Source of the DNA: Tritrichomonas musculus | Taxonomy: Eukaryota; Parabasalia; Tritrichomonadida; Tritrichomonadidae | Assembly: GCA_039105265.1 (NCBI GenBank) | Contig: JAPFFF010000003.1 | Location: forward strand, 6,758,001-6,822,000 | Reading direction: 5' to 3' | Length of the DNA: 64,000 nucleotides | In this document: piece after piece, positions 9,001 through 17,694 of the stretch | Position numbering within the stretch: position 1 is the stretch's first letter | Layout of the letters: each line of letters starts with the position of its first letter | Position numbers and translations under genes: made by a program | Notes under the pieces: model-generated | Database searches by the model: none | Told to the model about the DNA's origin: nothing | Seen by the model: the letters and a program-made list of their open reading frames with translations, nothing else

Positions 9001-10624
9001 CGTCATCAAATAATGACTTGAACTCTTTCTCTTCAGCTTCTTTTCTTCGTTTAATTCGATCTTTCTTGTTTTGTTCTGTTTTGCTTTTTCTATCTTCAGA
9101 GGGTGCGCTTTCCTCTTCAACTGCTGATTCAGATTTTCTAGAATAATAATAATCGTCGAAATCGAGTTGTCCAGATACTTCTTGTTCTTCTTCTCTGCGT
9201 TTCCTTTCGGCTTCTTCTGCACGTTTTCGTCTTCTTGCTTCTCTTTTGGCTTCTTTTTCGGCTCTTAATTTTTCGGCTTGTTTCCTTCTTTCTTTTTCGC
9301 TTTCTGTAGTTTTATCTGATTCAAATTGAGATTCTTCTTCAAATGGTAATTCAACTGGATCTGTTTGAATTTGTTTGTCGACTTTTTGAACTTCAGGTTC
9401 CGAGTCGTAGTCAGAATCCTCATAATAGCTATTATTAGCTGGCGAACTTGGCTGTGGCGAATCTGGTTGGGGTGACTCGTTTCCACTAGGGACATATGGA
9501 GCTGGGTTGTGTCCTCCAGAACTATGTTTAGCTGAGCTATGTTTAGGAGAGGCAGGATTAGAATTCATTCCACGAGAGTCATGTTGAGAAAATCTATCTT
9601 CCTCTTCTTCCTGCATAGGTCCAGGTGCTGGTGAGTTGTGAGCGCTTGAACCATGTCTATTTGAGCTTTGATTACCAGAATTAGGTTGTGCTAAACTATT
9701 TTCGTGAGAATTAGGCTTAATAGAGCTATGATTACGAGATCCAGGTTTAGAACCTTGTCCGTATGAACCATGGTGTGAATAATTATTATCCTCTTCTTCT
9801 GGAGCAGAGTTCGGGGGAACTGAACTATGTTTGCTAGAAGAAAGTTGAACTGGACTTTGATTATTAGAAGCAGAATGAGCTGAACTATGTACGGGAGAAA
9901 CAGATTTATTTGAACTATGGCCACGAGAGCCAGGTGAAATTGGATTTGGTTCATTAATATCTGGATTAGATTCCTCAAAACCAAAATCTTCACCTGATTG
10001 ACCAGTGAAAAAATGATGTAATTTTAATTTTTCCCATTCATCTTTTGTAGCTGCCACCTCTTCTGGACTTCCTAAATCTTTATCAACATATTTTCCAATA
10101 CGACGTTCTGATAAATTTTTAGTTACCTCGCCAACATTTCTTTCCATATCAAGATTATTCCAATATAAGAAATGTATCCTTTCCTCAAGGCTAAGGATGG
10201 CATCGTGGAGTTCATCGAATTCTTCATTTTCAATAATTGTTTCAATCTCATTAGCTCCATGTCTACCTTGGTCGCGTAATTGTTGGTAAACTTGTAATTT
10301 CTTTGCCATATCGGCAACTTCATCATTTGACCCAAGAGCTGTTTTATAATCGTTTGTTCTTCGTTTCAATTCTTTTGTCTTCGAGTGTAAATCTTTTGCT
10401 TTTTCTAAATTTTGTTTATATTTGTCCTCAACATCGGAAATAAGCTGATCGAGACGATAAAGATCGAGACCAAGTGCTTGGTTGTATGTAGTCGCGTCGC
10501 GGAGTTTATCTGATAATTCTTGATTTTGCTTATTTATACGAGAATTTTCTTCTTGTAATAATAAAAGTTGTTGTGCCAACGAATCGGCATCTTCTATTTT
10601 GTCGTTTGAGTCAACAGCTTTCAT
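1..10624 (-). CDS. Giant repetitive charged coiled-coil protein, C-terminus beyond left edge
   Basis: One minus-strand frame starts at ATG 10622-10624. I spot-checked it near 10.5-9.5, 7.3, 4.8, 1.8, 0.9 and 0.0-0.2 kb and found it open each time, so about 3,540 codons are in view and the C-terminus is off the window. Residues 1 to about 205 are heptad-like coiled coil (QQLLLLQEENSRINKQNQEL). Residues about 210-380 are rich in Ser, His, Asn and Pro with repeated HSS steps. The rest is a Lys/Arg/Glu-rich tail with E-R-R-K-style helices, Pro/Lys linkers and acidic Ser motifs, arranged as repeats of 62 and about 143 residues. No enzyme domain, signal peptide or membrane segment was seen. The helical tail and regular spacing suggest a cytoskeletal or scaffold protein, but function is unknown. 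A mariner-like element ends 84 bp upstream of the start. Smaller ORFs on either strand here are shadows of this frame. Confidence 0.85.
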   Translation of the reverse strand, partial: MKAVDSNDKIEDADSLAQQLLLLQEENSRINKQNQELSDKLRDATTYNQALGLDLYRLDQLISDVEDKYKQNLEKAKDLHSKTKELKRRTNDYKTALGSNDEVADMAKKLQVYQQLRDQGRHGANEIETIIENEEFDELHDAILSLEERIHFLYWNNLDMERNVGEVTKNLSERRIGKYVDKDLGSPEEVAATKDEWEKLKLHHFFTGQSGEDFGFEESNPDINEPNPISPGSRGHSSNKSVSPVHSSAHSASNNQSPVQLSSSKHSSVPPNSAPEEEDNNYSHHGSYGQGSKPGSRNHSSIKPNSHENSLAQPNSGNQSSNRHGSSAHNSPAPGPMQEEEEDRFSQHDSRGMNSNPASPKHSSAKHSSGGHNPAPYVPSGNESPQPDSPQPSSPANNSYYEDSDYDSEPEVQKVDKQIQTDPVELPFEEESQFESDKTTESEKERRKQAEKLRAEKEAKREARRRKRAEEAERKRREEEQEVSGQLDFDDYYYSRKSESAVEEESAPSEDRKSKTEQNKKDRIKRRKEAEEKEFKSLFDDDSENSAESCVLSYMDEAKYRNYLREEEEDELERQRAAEEEMKRTKEETRRQLEEREKKRIEAANKAKEEAKRITRGNYPFDIKPTKPSRPKPTKKPDQINYPSDASDSDFSVNLKYFDSSTDKESNAYREEEEESNRKTEEEEIKSIFDDSEERRRKIEEKRKKREAEREAKLHAEEEEQERNDIEYSAESGILDFFHESEINRYIEEEEENERRRKAEEEAKKKKETKKDKPKSKPKPRPKPTKKENIWEPTQYSDFDLSSSDVQVNLKHYVDSERSSQLSQKIDTKEEEEMEEEEVTEPQLTEKEKRRIRDQERRKREAEDRARRIREAEEERKRLFEDSDTGVLDFFDSSEIRRYIEEEEENERRREEEKKKAEASKPPAKEPKPPKQPKPTQSDKPKKKVPQESDRQDKELSDSDFSVNLKHYIDSEKSSTHTEKVDEVESKSEEEEIPEEKPEEFKGLSDKERKRLLEERRKKREEEEEKRREAEELEQARQDIEYSAESGVILNPDETETEPEKEEEKKEDNTPEQKEPTKKPAQTKPEKPKRPTVSWETQGSESEVLSSDISYDLKHFFDSVEEKSSASEKPAEPAPPTPPSQKEEDWEDYIKEVDKMKYLTETERRIIKQDRIRKIQERRQQRDAKEKEGPSIEGSYKSANLADYVTEEEEEENDEPGSSKRTPSQTESDQKIPANVKRPIKKPPKTDVKWGTSGEITESDVDVNLKYYDDQSSKHTEEPGNEEESTRTESGKRPPVQRPVKKPARQPTNVKWGTSGEITESDVDVNLKYYDDQSSKHTEEPGNEEESTRTESGKRPPAQRPVKKPARQPTNVKWGTSGEITESDVDVNLKYYDDQSSKHTEEPGNEEESTRTESGKRPPVQRPVKKPARQPTNVKWGTSGEITESDVDVNLKYYDDQSSKHTEEPGNEEESARTESGKRPPAQRPVKKPARQPTNVKWGTSGQITESDVDVNLKYYDESKSSKHTEPVGNETGTPSLPSSGKKSPIESDSSKPIKITFKWGPSGEITESDVDVNLKYYEDSKSSKNTEEVENEEESIKTESSNKGPVKRPVKRPTKQPTNAKWGTSGEITESDVDVNLKYFDEDKSSKHIEPDLPSDEEDIKDFIDQIDKIKGLSPQEKKKLKELRIRQIEDRREARRLAREESERNHLFDSTESGVLNPDDVEEEEEEKSEKEKTPSQTEESSKKSPVKTKPAKRPKKKRQPPSIQSEGVFSESDVHFNLKNYKEDKSVKSGDKVEQSETSEISEEEEEQVTKPGISEEEKKRLAAERKRKIEERRQARILEEEEEAKRRLFEDSAESGNLRDFEYSESQAKKEESEKEPENKTEGSSKKSSGKRKPIRRPKKKAPASSVKSEGTLSESDIDFNLKDYKPDKSGKSIPKVESSEAIEEEEEEEPIDEGLTEEEKKRIIAERKRKIAERRQARLEAEEEEAKRRLFEDSTESGNLRDFEYSDSQAKKESSEKEPENQTEASKKSSGKRKPVRRPKKKAPASSAQSEGIYSESDVNCNLKDYKDDKSSKRTEKVESETSEKIEEEEEPIDEGLTEEEKKRIIAERKRKIAERRQARLEAEEEEAKRRLFEDSTESGNLRDFEDSENQSKKESSEKEPEDQTEASKKSSGKRKPVRRPKKKAPASSAQSEGIYSESDVNCNLKDYKDDKSSKRTEKVESETSEKIEEEEEPIDEGLTEEEKKRIIAERKRKIAEKRQARLEAEEEEAKRRLFEDSTESGNLRDFEDSENQSKKDKSIKQPENQTEGSSKKSSVKSKPVRRPKRKAPASSAQSEGIYSESDVNCNLKDYKDDKSSKRTEKVESETSEKIEEEEEPIDEGLTEEEKKRIIAERKRKIAERRQARLEAEEEEAKRRLFEDSTESGNLRDFEDSENQSKKESSEKEPEDQTEASKKSSSKGKKKKKVKRSRTSSKRSDILSESDIHYNLKDYNGEDSVSNKPENSEGQPVESDKKSTSVKSKPARRPKKRIPSTQNSEALSSASDVKFNLKNYQDDKSSKLIENVESSEIEEEEEEEVNQGLTEEEKKRLIQERERKREERREARLRRQEEEEKRRLLEDSAESGVLRSTESEEEAKKESEKPESSQPEGSSKKTSGKSKPTKRPRRSRTPSDKSDSGMSDSDIKFNLKNYVDDDKSSKLADDKVEDKDVIDTKSEQSTKKKPTRRPKKQSKGKAESLTSAMTGNLKGYPDDSSGRYQDEEESVEIEEEEEEHESEENLPPEEKKKRIEARREARRIAREEEEKRKIFEDSAESGDLKGFEDSEEESSKSKTSKKDSTKDEDQKSNKSSKGRRPRKHSKQTDDETDQSAFTGDLKNYQDDDKSSKKTIQSVKSTTSKKSSKSKKSSIKKSTSRNEENENEEDKLFDYSTESGVLNEYYESSETPASSLSKKHHSHSNKTNEEKEETDNFADDEDYSDVRKKSPNSKAGNSEYYSEESGVLTNYLKNGEEEEYKDDDEIEEIKVVRDENEKKQLAKEERKKRRAERRAQRLASSRNSHLSSEYESGKLNVFQKDYVDSDYDYDEEEEEEDGIQEIEVVRSEEEKKRIAEERKRKREERRAKRLAGSMKSITDASAQSGLLKDNYKDDEEDKNDETEKKEDNEEEKPKSEKRVRFIFDNLKENKGEEESAESGVLKDQDDDDSENKGKNTKVEEEEEEEFSEEDEALAKERRKKQIEERRAKRLADEEARNRGDDDSSDPVVLREDYGKKKKKEEPKPSEEEEEQKEVDGVSAEERRKQQIAERRAKRLAEEEARNRGGDDSSDPVVLREDYGKKKDKKKQPQTEEEEEDKNEGSGLTADERRRKQIADRRAKRKADEEARKRGEGSSDANVLDEYDDESVDKAAVKEGEEEEDEVDGLTAEEKRKKKIAERRAKRKAEEEARKRGEGSSDPDVLNENDRESVDKEAVKDGEEEDDIDDGLTPEERRKKKIAERRAKRKAEEEARQRGEDGSSDPTVLDEHYGEKNKKTRLHEEEEDQG
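2957..5715 (-). repeat. Tandem array of about 143-residue (420-435 bp) coding repeats
   Basis: Inside the giant gene, a signature encoding N-L-K-D-Y recurs near 3142, 3562, 3991, 4417, 4843, 5278 and 5707, a period of 420 to 435 bp that is always a multiple of three. Each unit reads in protein order: acidic Ser motif with NLKDYKDDKSSK, Glu-rich linker, E-E-K-K-R helix, S-T-E-S-G-N-L-R-D-F motif, then a Lys/Pro/Arg stretch. The copies over about 3300-3560, 3720-3990 and 4150-4415 are nearly identical at DNA level, so they duplicated recently. Confidence 0.85.
5704..6890 (-). repeat. Tandem array of 62-residue (186 bp) coding repeats
   Basis: Within the giant gene an AATATTTAAG core recurs at 5893, 6079, 6265, 6451, 6637 and 6823, exactly 186 bp apart; the step from the preceding unit (about 5704) is 189 bp. 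The unit encodes E-I-T-E-S-D-V-D-V-N-L-K-Y-Y, then a Ser/Glu stretch, a Pro/Arg/Lys-rich stretch and N-V-K-W-G-T-S-G. Two unit types alternate (A at about 6171 and 6541, B at about 6357 and 6727), giving a 372-bp higher-order repeat. Period and frame are both kept. Confidence 0.85.
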
Positions 10625-10708
10625 CGCGAACGAAATTTTCCGAGTTAAGGATTTTTTTTAAATTTAACGTTTACATTTTTTTCTGAGAGATTTTCGTTTT
10701 TTTTTATA

Positions 10709-10993
10709 CAGTATAGTAAAAAAATATGAAATCGTCAAAAAATACTAAAAAAGTTGGAAAATACACTTTTTCAAAGAAATAAGGCCAAATTTGCTTGGCT
10801 AATTCTTTTTATCGTCATTTGAAAAAATGGATTTTCGAACTTTTTCGTAAAATTCAAAAAGCTGGAAAAGCTACTTTTTCAAATGACGATAAAACAATAT
10901 TTACTCAAAAAAATTGAGTGTTTATTATGAAAAAGCTTGTTTTCCAACTTTTTGAATAATATTTTTACGTTTTCATATTTTTTTACTATACTG
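10709..10993. mobile_element. Mariner-like MITE, 285 bp, TA-flanked
   Basis: Terminal inverted repeats start CAGTATAGTAAAAAAATATG and match over at least 23 bp. Each end is flanked by TA (10707-10708 and 10994-10995), the target preference of Tc1/mariner elements. The interior holds further inverted sequence (TTATCGTCATTTGAAAAA near 10810 and its complement near 10875), so the whole element can fold as a long hairpin. No ORF. It sits 84 bp before the start of the giant gene and may lie in its promoter. Confidence 0.85.
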
Positions 10994-10995
10994 TA

Positions 10996-13348
10996 AACTA
11001 AAACTGATCTATATTGAAATTAACCAATACGTTAATTTTTTTGAATGATGGCAAACGTTTGATACTTAGTTTATATAATCTTTATGATAAATTTGAGGAA
11101 TTTCATTTATTTAAGATTAAAATTATAAGTGTCGCTTATTTACAGCTAAATTTGATGTGAGGCCTTATGTTGTAAGCATAAGCAAAGAGTTTTTGCAACA
11201 TCATTAAAAATTATTCTTGAAAAGATGATATAAAAATATTCAGAGCAAAAATTAAATTTTTCTATTTTGAAACTCAAAATTTAGTAATATCAATAAATTC
11301 GCGGTAATTTTTGTAAATCAAAAAATAAATAAAAAAAAACGGTTAGATAACGCTAAAATTTTCTCAAATAAACTGTTTTTTGTCTTCACAAATCTAAAGA
11401 AAAAAGCTCGTTATTTTGACTTTAACATTTTGTCATAAATCATTAACATAACTCGTTATTTTATATGAAAAAAAAAAAAATAAAATAAAGTAGCGATTTA
11501 TACTTTCGTAACGATTTTGTAAATAAGGATTGCTTTTTTATAATAATTTTCGGATCATGTCCGTTTATTAATTAAAATCGTTACTTTTGAAACGATGAAA
11601 ATGAATTTAATTTTTAAAATTTTAAAAAAATCGAGAAGTGCAGGGACTAAAATAACGTATTTTGTCTATTTAATATTTTGCTTTTATTTCCTTTAATATT
11701 TTATATCTCAATAATTTTATTATATTTTTATTTTAAACATTTATTGTATTATATGAAATACTTATTGTTTTGATTATTTATTCAAAGGGAAAGAAGTTAC
11801 TTAATTGCCAAAAATCATTAAATATATATAAATATCTTAATGAAAAAATATTTTTAATTCATAATTATCGTATATTTAACTAATAAATATAATATTAATA
11901 TTTAATAATTATTTGTATAAAATAAAACAATTTTTTTCATGAAAAAAAATAAAATTTAAAAAAAAATGTATTTTACAACTCATTTTTTGGAATGGTTGTT
12001 TAATTCTCAAGGGATAACTATATATCAATTTATAGGATAATTAATATATATCACAATAAATATATGAAAATAAAAAACGACTCGTCAGGCGTAGCTGCGT
12101 TTTAACCTTTAATTTTTTAAAAAAAATTTAAATTTTTGAATGAAAAAAAAAATTGGCATGAATCTTTTTCAAGGATTTTTTTTAATATGTCAAAAACTTT
12201 TTGACTATTTCCGGTTGGATATTTGACTATTTCCGGTTCATATTGAATTTTTTTAAATTGCTTTTTTTTTTTTCAAGAAGGAAATTAAAGCATTCAAAAT
12301 ATTTTTTGATAAATTATATATTAAAATATGCATTATTCCAATAGTCATCTTTTTAATTGCTCTGTTAAAAACAAAGAAAATTCTTTTTTTACTGAGATAA
12401 ATTAGTTTTAATTTATAATAAAAATACAAAGAATACGACATATTCATTAATTTCTCCCAACAATCTCTTATTTAAACCAATTATGGTAAATAAATAAATC
12501 ATCAGCGCATATCTTAAGGTATTTTTAAAAAATTTCATTGAGAATATTTAATATCAGATTTTAGCAATTCATGTTTTCAAGAGTAGAAAAAGATTCAAAA
12601 GATAAATCATATTATATTATGCAAAAATCATTCTTCATTTTACACATTTATCATTTAATTCATAGAAATTTAAAATGGCATTATTACAAGATCGATTGAA
12701 TTAATTTTTTTATTAAACATTTTCATATAATAAAGATGCATTTTATATTTTATGACTTTTTTTATGCAAAAACATGAAAAATATTTGATGAATTTTTTTT
12801 ATAATTTCAATGGTTTACGAAAATTAATAAAAATACTCATAAAACTCCACCTGACGAACAAAACTCTTTCATTAAATATTTTTTATATAATATGGAATAT
12901 ACTTAATAAAATATATTAATATAAAGAATTTCTAAAAAAATTTTTAGTACCCGTACCTCTAAAAATCGTTATTTTTTTATTCATTATTAATGAAATTAAT
13001 CATTCTTTTAATAATAGCCATACACTATTTAATTTTTTTCAAATCCAAAACAGGTGAATTAAAATTTTCACCCATTCTTCTTATTTCATTTTTATTGATT
13101 CAATTGAATTCGATATATTTAATCAATCATCTTTCACTTAATATATTACATAATATTTTTGATGGTAAGGATTAAAAATTGATATGATTTTTAGAAATCT
13201 ATTTACAAGTCAATCTTTTAAATATAATTATGATTTTGATTAAATTAAACGAGCAATTATAATGTTTCATTATGTTTATGATAATCAAAAATAATTTTTT
13301 GTAAGAGATAATTGTTGTCTGGAATTGGAACAAATAGAAAGTTAGTTA
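10996..13348. other. AT-rich intergenic stretch, no gene seen
   Basis: No coding-like sequence. Short AT-only ORFs (for example 12253-12447 and 12990-13175) have the composition of random AT-rich DNA. Two things stand out: about 11635-12110 resembles 29648-30100 at its ends, and TTTGACTATTTCCGGTT occurs twice side by side near 12200-12237. Confidence 0.7.
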
Positions 13349-13352
13349 TTAA

Positions 13353-13699
13353 GGTTCTCCTTCCCTAAAAAAATGTATATTATTCAATATTGAATTAACT
13401 CATAGAATATATAATTCAATAGAGCATTTTTCGGAAAAAGTTTTGGTGAAAAATAAAAATATTTGGCCTCAACGATTAAATCTTATTTTATTCAAAATTT
13501 TATTGAATCTTTAATTCTATGATTTCTATCTGTAAAAAAACAAAATCGGTAAGATTTCATAAATATATTTTTATTCAATCTTTTGAAATATATATCTATA
13601 TAAATTTTATATTTTAATTCATTTTTAAAAACAATATTTATGTATATTTTATTTGTGAAATCTCATTGAATTTTATCTTATGAATTTGAAAGGAGAACC
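13353..13699. mobile_element. TTAA-flanked MITE, about 347 bp
   Basis: The ends are inverted copies beginning GGTTCTCCTT, immediately flanked by TTAA at 13349-13352 and 13700-13703. The repeats are short (about 10-11 bp). No ORF. The TTAA target and the GGT start resemble the elements at 16423 and 16667. Confidence 0.7.
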
Positions 13700-14118
13700 T
13701 TAAAAGAGTTATTATTTAATTCAAAAAGTTTATCCTATACAATTCAAATAACAGCTATAAATATTATAAAGACAGGAGTAAAATGCTTTAAAGCATTCAA
13801 AGAAAATTTATAATTGGTTAGGATTCTGCTAATGGCTTAAATTGAATTTTTAAAAACATAGATAAAAAATCTATTTTTTGAATTGTTTTTCTACTTTATC
13901 ATTCTTAAATTTGAATGAAATACGTTATTTGACATTTGGTTTTGTATTCGTTTTAATCGTTTTAAATCTTGAAAATAATTATTTTTATCTATGGTAATGT
14001 TAAAATAAATTGTGCATATATTTTGCTTCAAATATTAAAAAGGTCTCAGGCGCTTTTTATTAAGTTATATTATGAAAGAACTGTTTATTTTTTGAGAAAT
14101 TTTTTTAGAAAAATATTA

Positions 14119-14172
14119 CAGTTGTTCCACTTTTTTAACGACAAAATCCACTTTCGTAACGAAAAAAAAAAG
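14119..14172. mobile_element. Solo end of the CAGTTGYTCCAC mariner-like family
   Basis: After TA at 14117-14118 the sequence starts CAGTTGTTCCACTTTT and contains CCACTTTCGTAAC, matching the left end of the element at 21883. No matching right end was found nearby, so this looks like a truncated relic. Confidence 0.55.
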
Positions 14173-14525
14173 TTTGAATGATTTTTTCTCTATGTAGCGA
14201 GAATTTTAATTTTAAATTTATAATTCAAAAATACTTTATAAGGCATCTTAATGCCAAATTTAGTATTGAACTAAATCTTTTGCCTCGGATTTATATCTCA
14301 AAAATATCAAAAAAAAAAAGAGGCTAAAAAAAATATATTTTTTTTAGTTTTTTGTAGATTTTATTCTTTATTATTTCAAAAAATTTAATGATTAATGAAT
14401 ATTTGATAAAAAAATTGAAAGAAAATGTAGTTTTGTAAGAATTTGATATTTGATAAAGTAAAGAAGAGCAAATATTGACTATATTTTTGGTATTTTATAA
14501 AATTATTTTATATATAAATATATGT

Positions 14526-14660
14526 ATTAGGGTTTTACGAGATGGAATTGGAGATAATCGACGAGATAATATAACTTCAATTTATCAAGAAATTGGGAAA
14601 AATGAGCCTCAATTACCTGAGTTACATTTGGTGATCCATAATCATAACAATCATATATAA
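14526..14660 (+). pseudogene. Coding-like fragment, weakly reminiscent of an Argonaute PIWI segment
   Basis: About 45 codons of balanced composition sit in otherwise AT-only DNA and end at TAA 14658-14660. They include VLRDGIGDN, an E/I-containing helix-like stretch, then PELHLVIHNHNNHI. PIWI domains have a Tyr/Phe-Arg-Asp-Gly-(Val/Ile) strand followed some 25-40 residues later by a strand ending in His/Arg. That is the only reason for the comparison. The fragment has no upstream coding sequence in frame. It could equally be a piece of an unrelated gene. Confidence 0.25.
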
Positions 14661-15279
14661 TTTAACTGTTGAAACATGAGAAATTCTAAGAAAAATATAA
14701 AAAAAAAATTTCGTTACGAAATAAGGAATTAAATGTGATTGTTCTTAGCTCTGCATCTATGTGATGCTTGAATGATTCCAAAATAATTTCAAAATTGGTA
14801 ATAAGGAATTAAATCGAAGCAAAATAAAATACTTATGGAAAATTTTTTATTAAATTCTTATTTTTTTGGATAGCATACAATGATTTGATAGATATATGAT
14901 TTTTTATGAAAAAGGTCGTTGGTTGGAGACTTAAAAAGATTCTCATTAAGTTACATGAAATTTGAAATTAGATGTTGAAATTTGAAATTAGATGTTGAAA
15001 TATATATTGATTATCACTCTTATTCAAAAAAACGTATTTTTTTGAATAATTGAATTATTTTGAAAAAAGTTCTGGATTTTCAATATTGAATTTTTTGTGA
15101 TGATTTGTATCTTTGATTGAAATATCCTCACAAATTTTATTTAGAAATTGAAATAAATTGGTCACAAGTTCAATTCAAAGATAAATCATATTGTGGTCAT
15201 ATAATTCATGTACATATTTAATTATTCTTTAATTAGTTTTGTGAAATGTAAAAATATAAAGACATGAAAATATTTTCAT
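14661..15279. other. AT-rich intergenic stretch, no gene seen
   Basis: Contains a two-copy 20-bp tandem repeat (TGAAATTTGAAATTAGATGT) at about 14958-14999 and nothing coding-like. Confidence 0.7.
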
Positions 15280-16422
15280 CTAGGCTTTTGTGTCCATATA
15301 AAAAAGTGTCCATTTAAATTCAAAAAGTGAGCTTGGATACAAAATTTTGTTCGTTATTATTTGAGAACTATTGAGTGTCCAAAATATCCATTTGGACACA
15401 TTTATTTCAATTTTGGATACACTCTTAATTTTCAATTAATTAATTCCAATGAATTAAATGGATATTTGATCGTCGTGGTTAAATAATAAATGAGATTGTA
15501 AATATTATTATACATAAATATTTATTTATATTGTTTAATATTTTTATTAATTTATTATTTAATCTTTGTTATAATATTATTTATTTGATTTGTAAATTAC
15601 ATATTCTTAAATTTTATTCAATATATTATAATATTTTTAATATTTTTTTTTATTTTAAAAATATATTTTTATATATTTATTAGCCTTTACTTTTTTCACA
15701 TCACAAATTCATTAACGTAACTTTTTAACGTTCATATTCTTTAATCCTTATTTTGGTTGTTGTATTTGCACGTTTTTGGTAAAAATATCAAGTTTTCAAA
15801 TTAAATTTTATTAAAAAAATCAATGAACAGATAAAATTAAAATTTTGAGGCACTTAAGTTTATATTTTATATAATCGCTTTTTAGTATTGGTTTTATATG
15901 TTAAAAAGGAATTAAATGTTTATAAAACAAAATTATAATAGTAAATAATCTAGAAATCTTGAGTAATGTGAATTGGTTTGCTCACAGAGTGATAATATTC
16001 TTTTTATAAAATGGTCAATCATTTCACCTTTGCAAAAAATGATTTTTAAAAATAGCATTTTACTTTTACAAAAATGGTTTTATTAAATAATTTAATTGAT
16101 ATTTTATTTATTCACAAAAAATTATTTAGTATATTATCTTTTTTCAGAGATATGATTATTTTATGTATTCAATATTTTCAATAAAAAATACATTGTACAA
16201 ACCTTGTATTTTTTCTATCGTTCTTTGTAGAACAAGGTTGGTACAAAAAGTGAAGTCTAATATTTATATAGTAATGAAATAATGAAGAAATAATACATAT
16301 AATTACATTTTTACGAAAATATTTTTAATTTTGTTAAAGAAAAAAAATTGAGAGTATTATTCAAAATTTAAGAAAAAAAAAATATATCGACTTCACTTTT
16401 TTTCTTTAGCAAGACAAATTAA

Positions 16423-16662
16423 GGTACAAATCCAGTACGTTTAGTAACCGCAATTTTTTTTGACATTCTCAAAGAATTAAATGACATGTTAAATAAAAAA
16501 CGATTATTTTCATCCATTTCATATAACATGTCATAATATTTATTTAAATTGTAAAATAAGTGTCAAAAACAAACCTAGTCAATTTAAACTTTTTCAGAGA
16601 CATGCAACTATTCAAATAATAAACGTTCTCCTGTTCAAAAAATAACGTACTGGATTTGTACC
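16423..16662. mobile_element. TTAA-flanked MITE, 240 bp, nested
   Basis: Inverted ends begin GGTACAAATCCAGTACGTT (19 bp, exact) and are flanked by TTAA at 16419-16422 and 16663-16666. No ORF. The left end continues with TTAGTAACCGC, which corresponds to TAAGCAACCGC in the neighbouring element, so the two are one family. TTAA targets are typical of piggyBac, though TA with adjoining T and A would fit too. Confidence 0.85.
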
Positions 16663-16666
16663 TTAA

Positions 16667-17480
16667 GGTAAAAATGCCATACGTTAAGCAACCGCTTTTA
16701 TTTTCTGACACTATTTAATGTGACATGTTAAGTAAAATAATTTTCTTTTCTATTTTTTGTTTTCATTAAAGAATACATTTTTTATTAACAAATCCTTTTA
16801 ATTCCACACCCAAAAAGGCCCAATTTGTTTTGATTACATTGAATTTGCTGACTACATGAAGGTAAATCAATTTAATATTTTATACTTTCCAATTATATCT
16901 CATCAAAAAAAAATTTGTTATATTATTGATGGAAACAAATTGGTAAGGAGTTTTCATCACACATGCGACATAATTTCTCTTTGTTTACAGTTTTTTACAA
17001 ATAATATTATTAAAATATTACGAAAACGATAAAAAAATTAATTTTAATGGCAATATCCCATTTTTCATAGACATCAAATCAATATTTTATAAGAAGAAAC
17101 GAATCTTATTAAATTCATTGTATATTTTTTTTTTCTATTACTACTTTTTTTATAATTTAGTAAAATTTTTGTGATAATTATTGATATTATATTATAAAAT
17201 TTAATATAAATTACATAATCTTTCTCTTCTTTATAATAATTCGAATATAAATCTAAAACTCTTTTTTGTTCAAATATTAATTGAAAAAGTTGATAAACTA
17301 AATTTATAATTGAAAAATTTAATTATTAAAATTTTCGTTTCAAATTGAATATAAAAATATTTTATAAAGTTCAGAAATTCAAATCTGACATATATTGAAA
17401 TTAAAACTTTTTCTGGGATGGTGCTTTTCTTAAATTTTTAACGTACTCTTTCTCAATTTTTAACGTATGGCATTTTTACC
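16667..17480. mobile_element. TTAA-flanked element, 814 bp, abutting its relative
   Basis: Inverted ends begin GGTAAAAATGCCATACGTT and are flanked by TTAA at 16663-16666 and 17481-17484. The left TTAA is the same four bases that end the 240-bp neighbour. No coding sequence recognised inside. Confidence 0.85.
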
Positions 17481-17694
17481 TTAAAAAATGTAGAAAAATG
17501 AATATGATATTTTCTTTTTTTTACAAAAGAAATATTATATGTCCAAAAAAAAAATTTATGGACACAGATATTCAAAAAATACTCTCAAAAAGAGGATTTT
17601 TAAAAATTTTGTATCCATCAAAATTCTTAAAGCTTCATCAAAAAGTTAGAAAATGATAACTTTTTTATACGGACACAAAAGCCTAGATTTTCAT

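Larger units (their letters stand above)
15280..17686. mobile_element. TIR element with 8-bp target duplication, 2.4 kb, carrying two nested elements
   Basis: Starts CTAGGCTTTTGTGTCC and ends with its exact complement; similarity continues inward through a run like ATATAAAAAAGT. An identical octamer ATTTTCAT flanks both ends (15272-15279 and 17687-17694). Eight-base duplications are typical of hAT and P superfamily transposons. No transposase ORF remains. Two smaller TTAA-flanked elements (16423-16662 and 16667-17480) lie inside; without them and one TTAA this element would be about 1.35 kb. Confidence 0.85.

Noticed and set aside
129-9993. More than 30 ORFs on both strands between 0.1 and 10 kb (Ser-rich on plus, Lys/Asn/Gln-rich on minus)
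   Set aside because: All are other frames of the giant minus-strand repeat gene; their Ser or Lys bias is what its TTC/GAA-rich repeat gives when read out of frame.
11130-11220. Possible structured RNA (GTTGTAAGCATAAGC...GTTTTTGCAAC)
   Set aside because: The stem is short and no known RNA family, tRNA box or snRNA motif is present.
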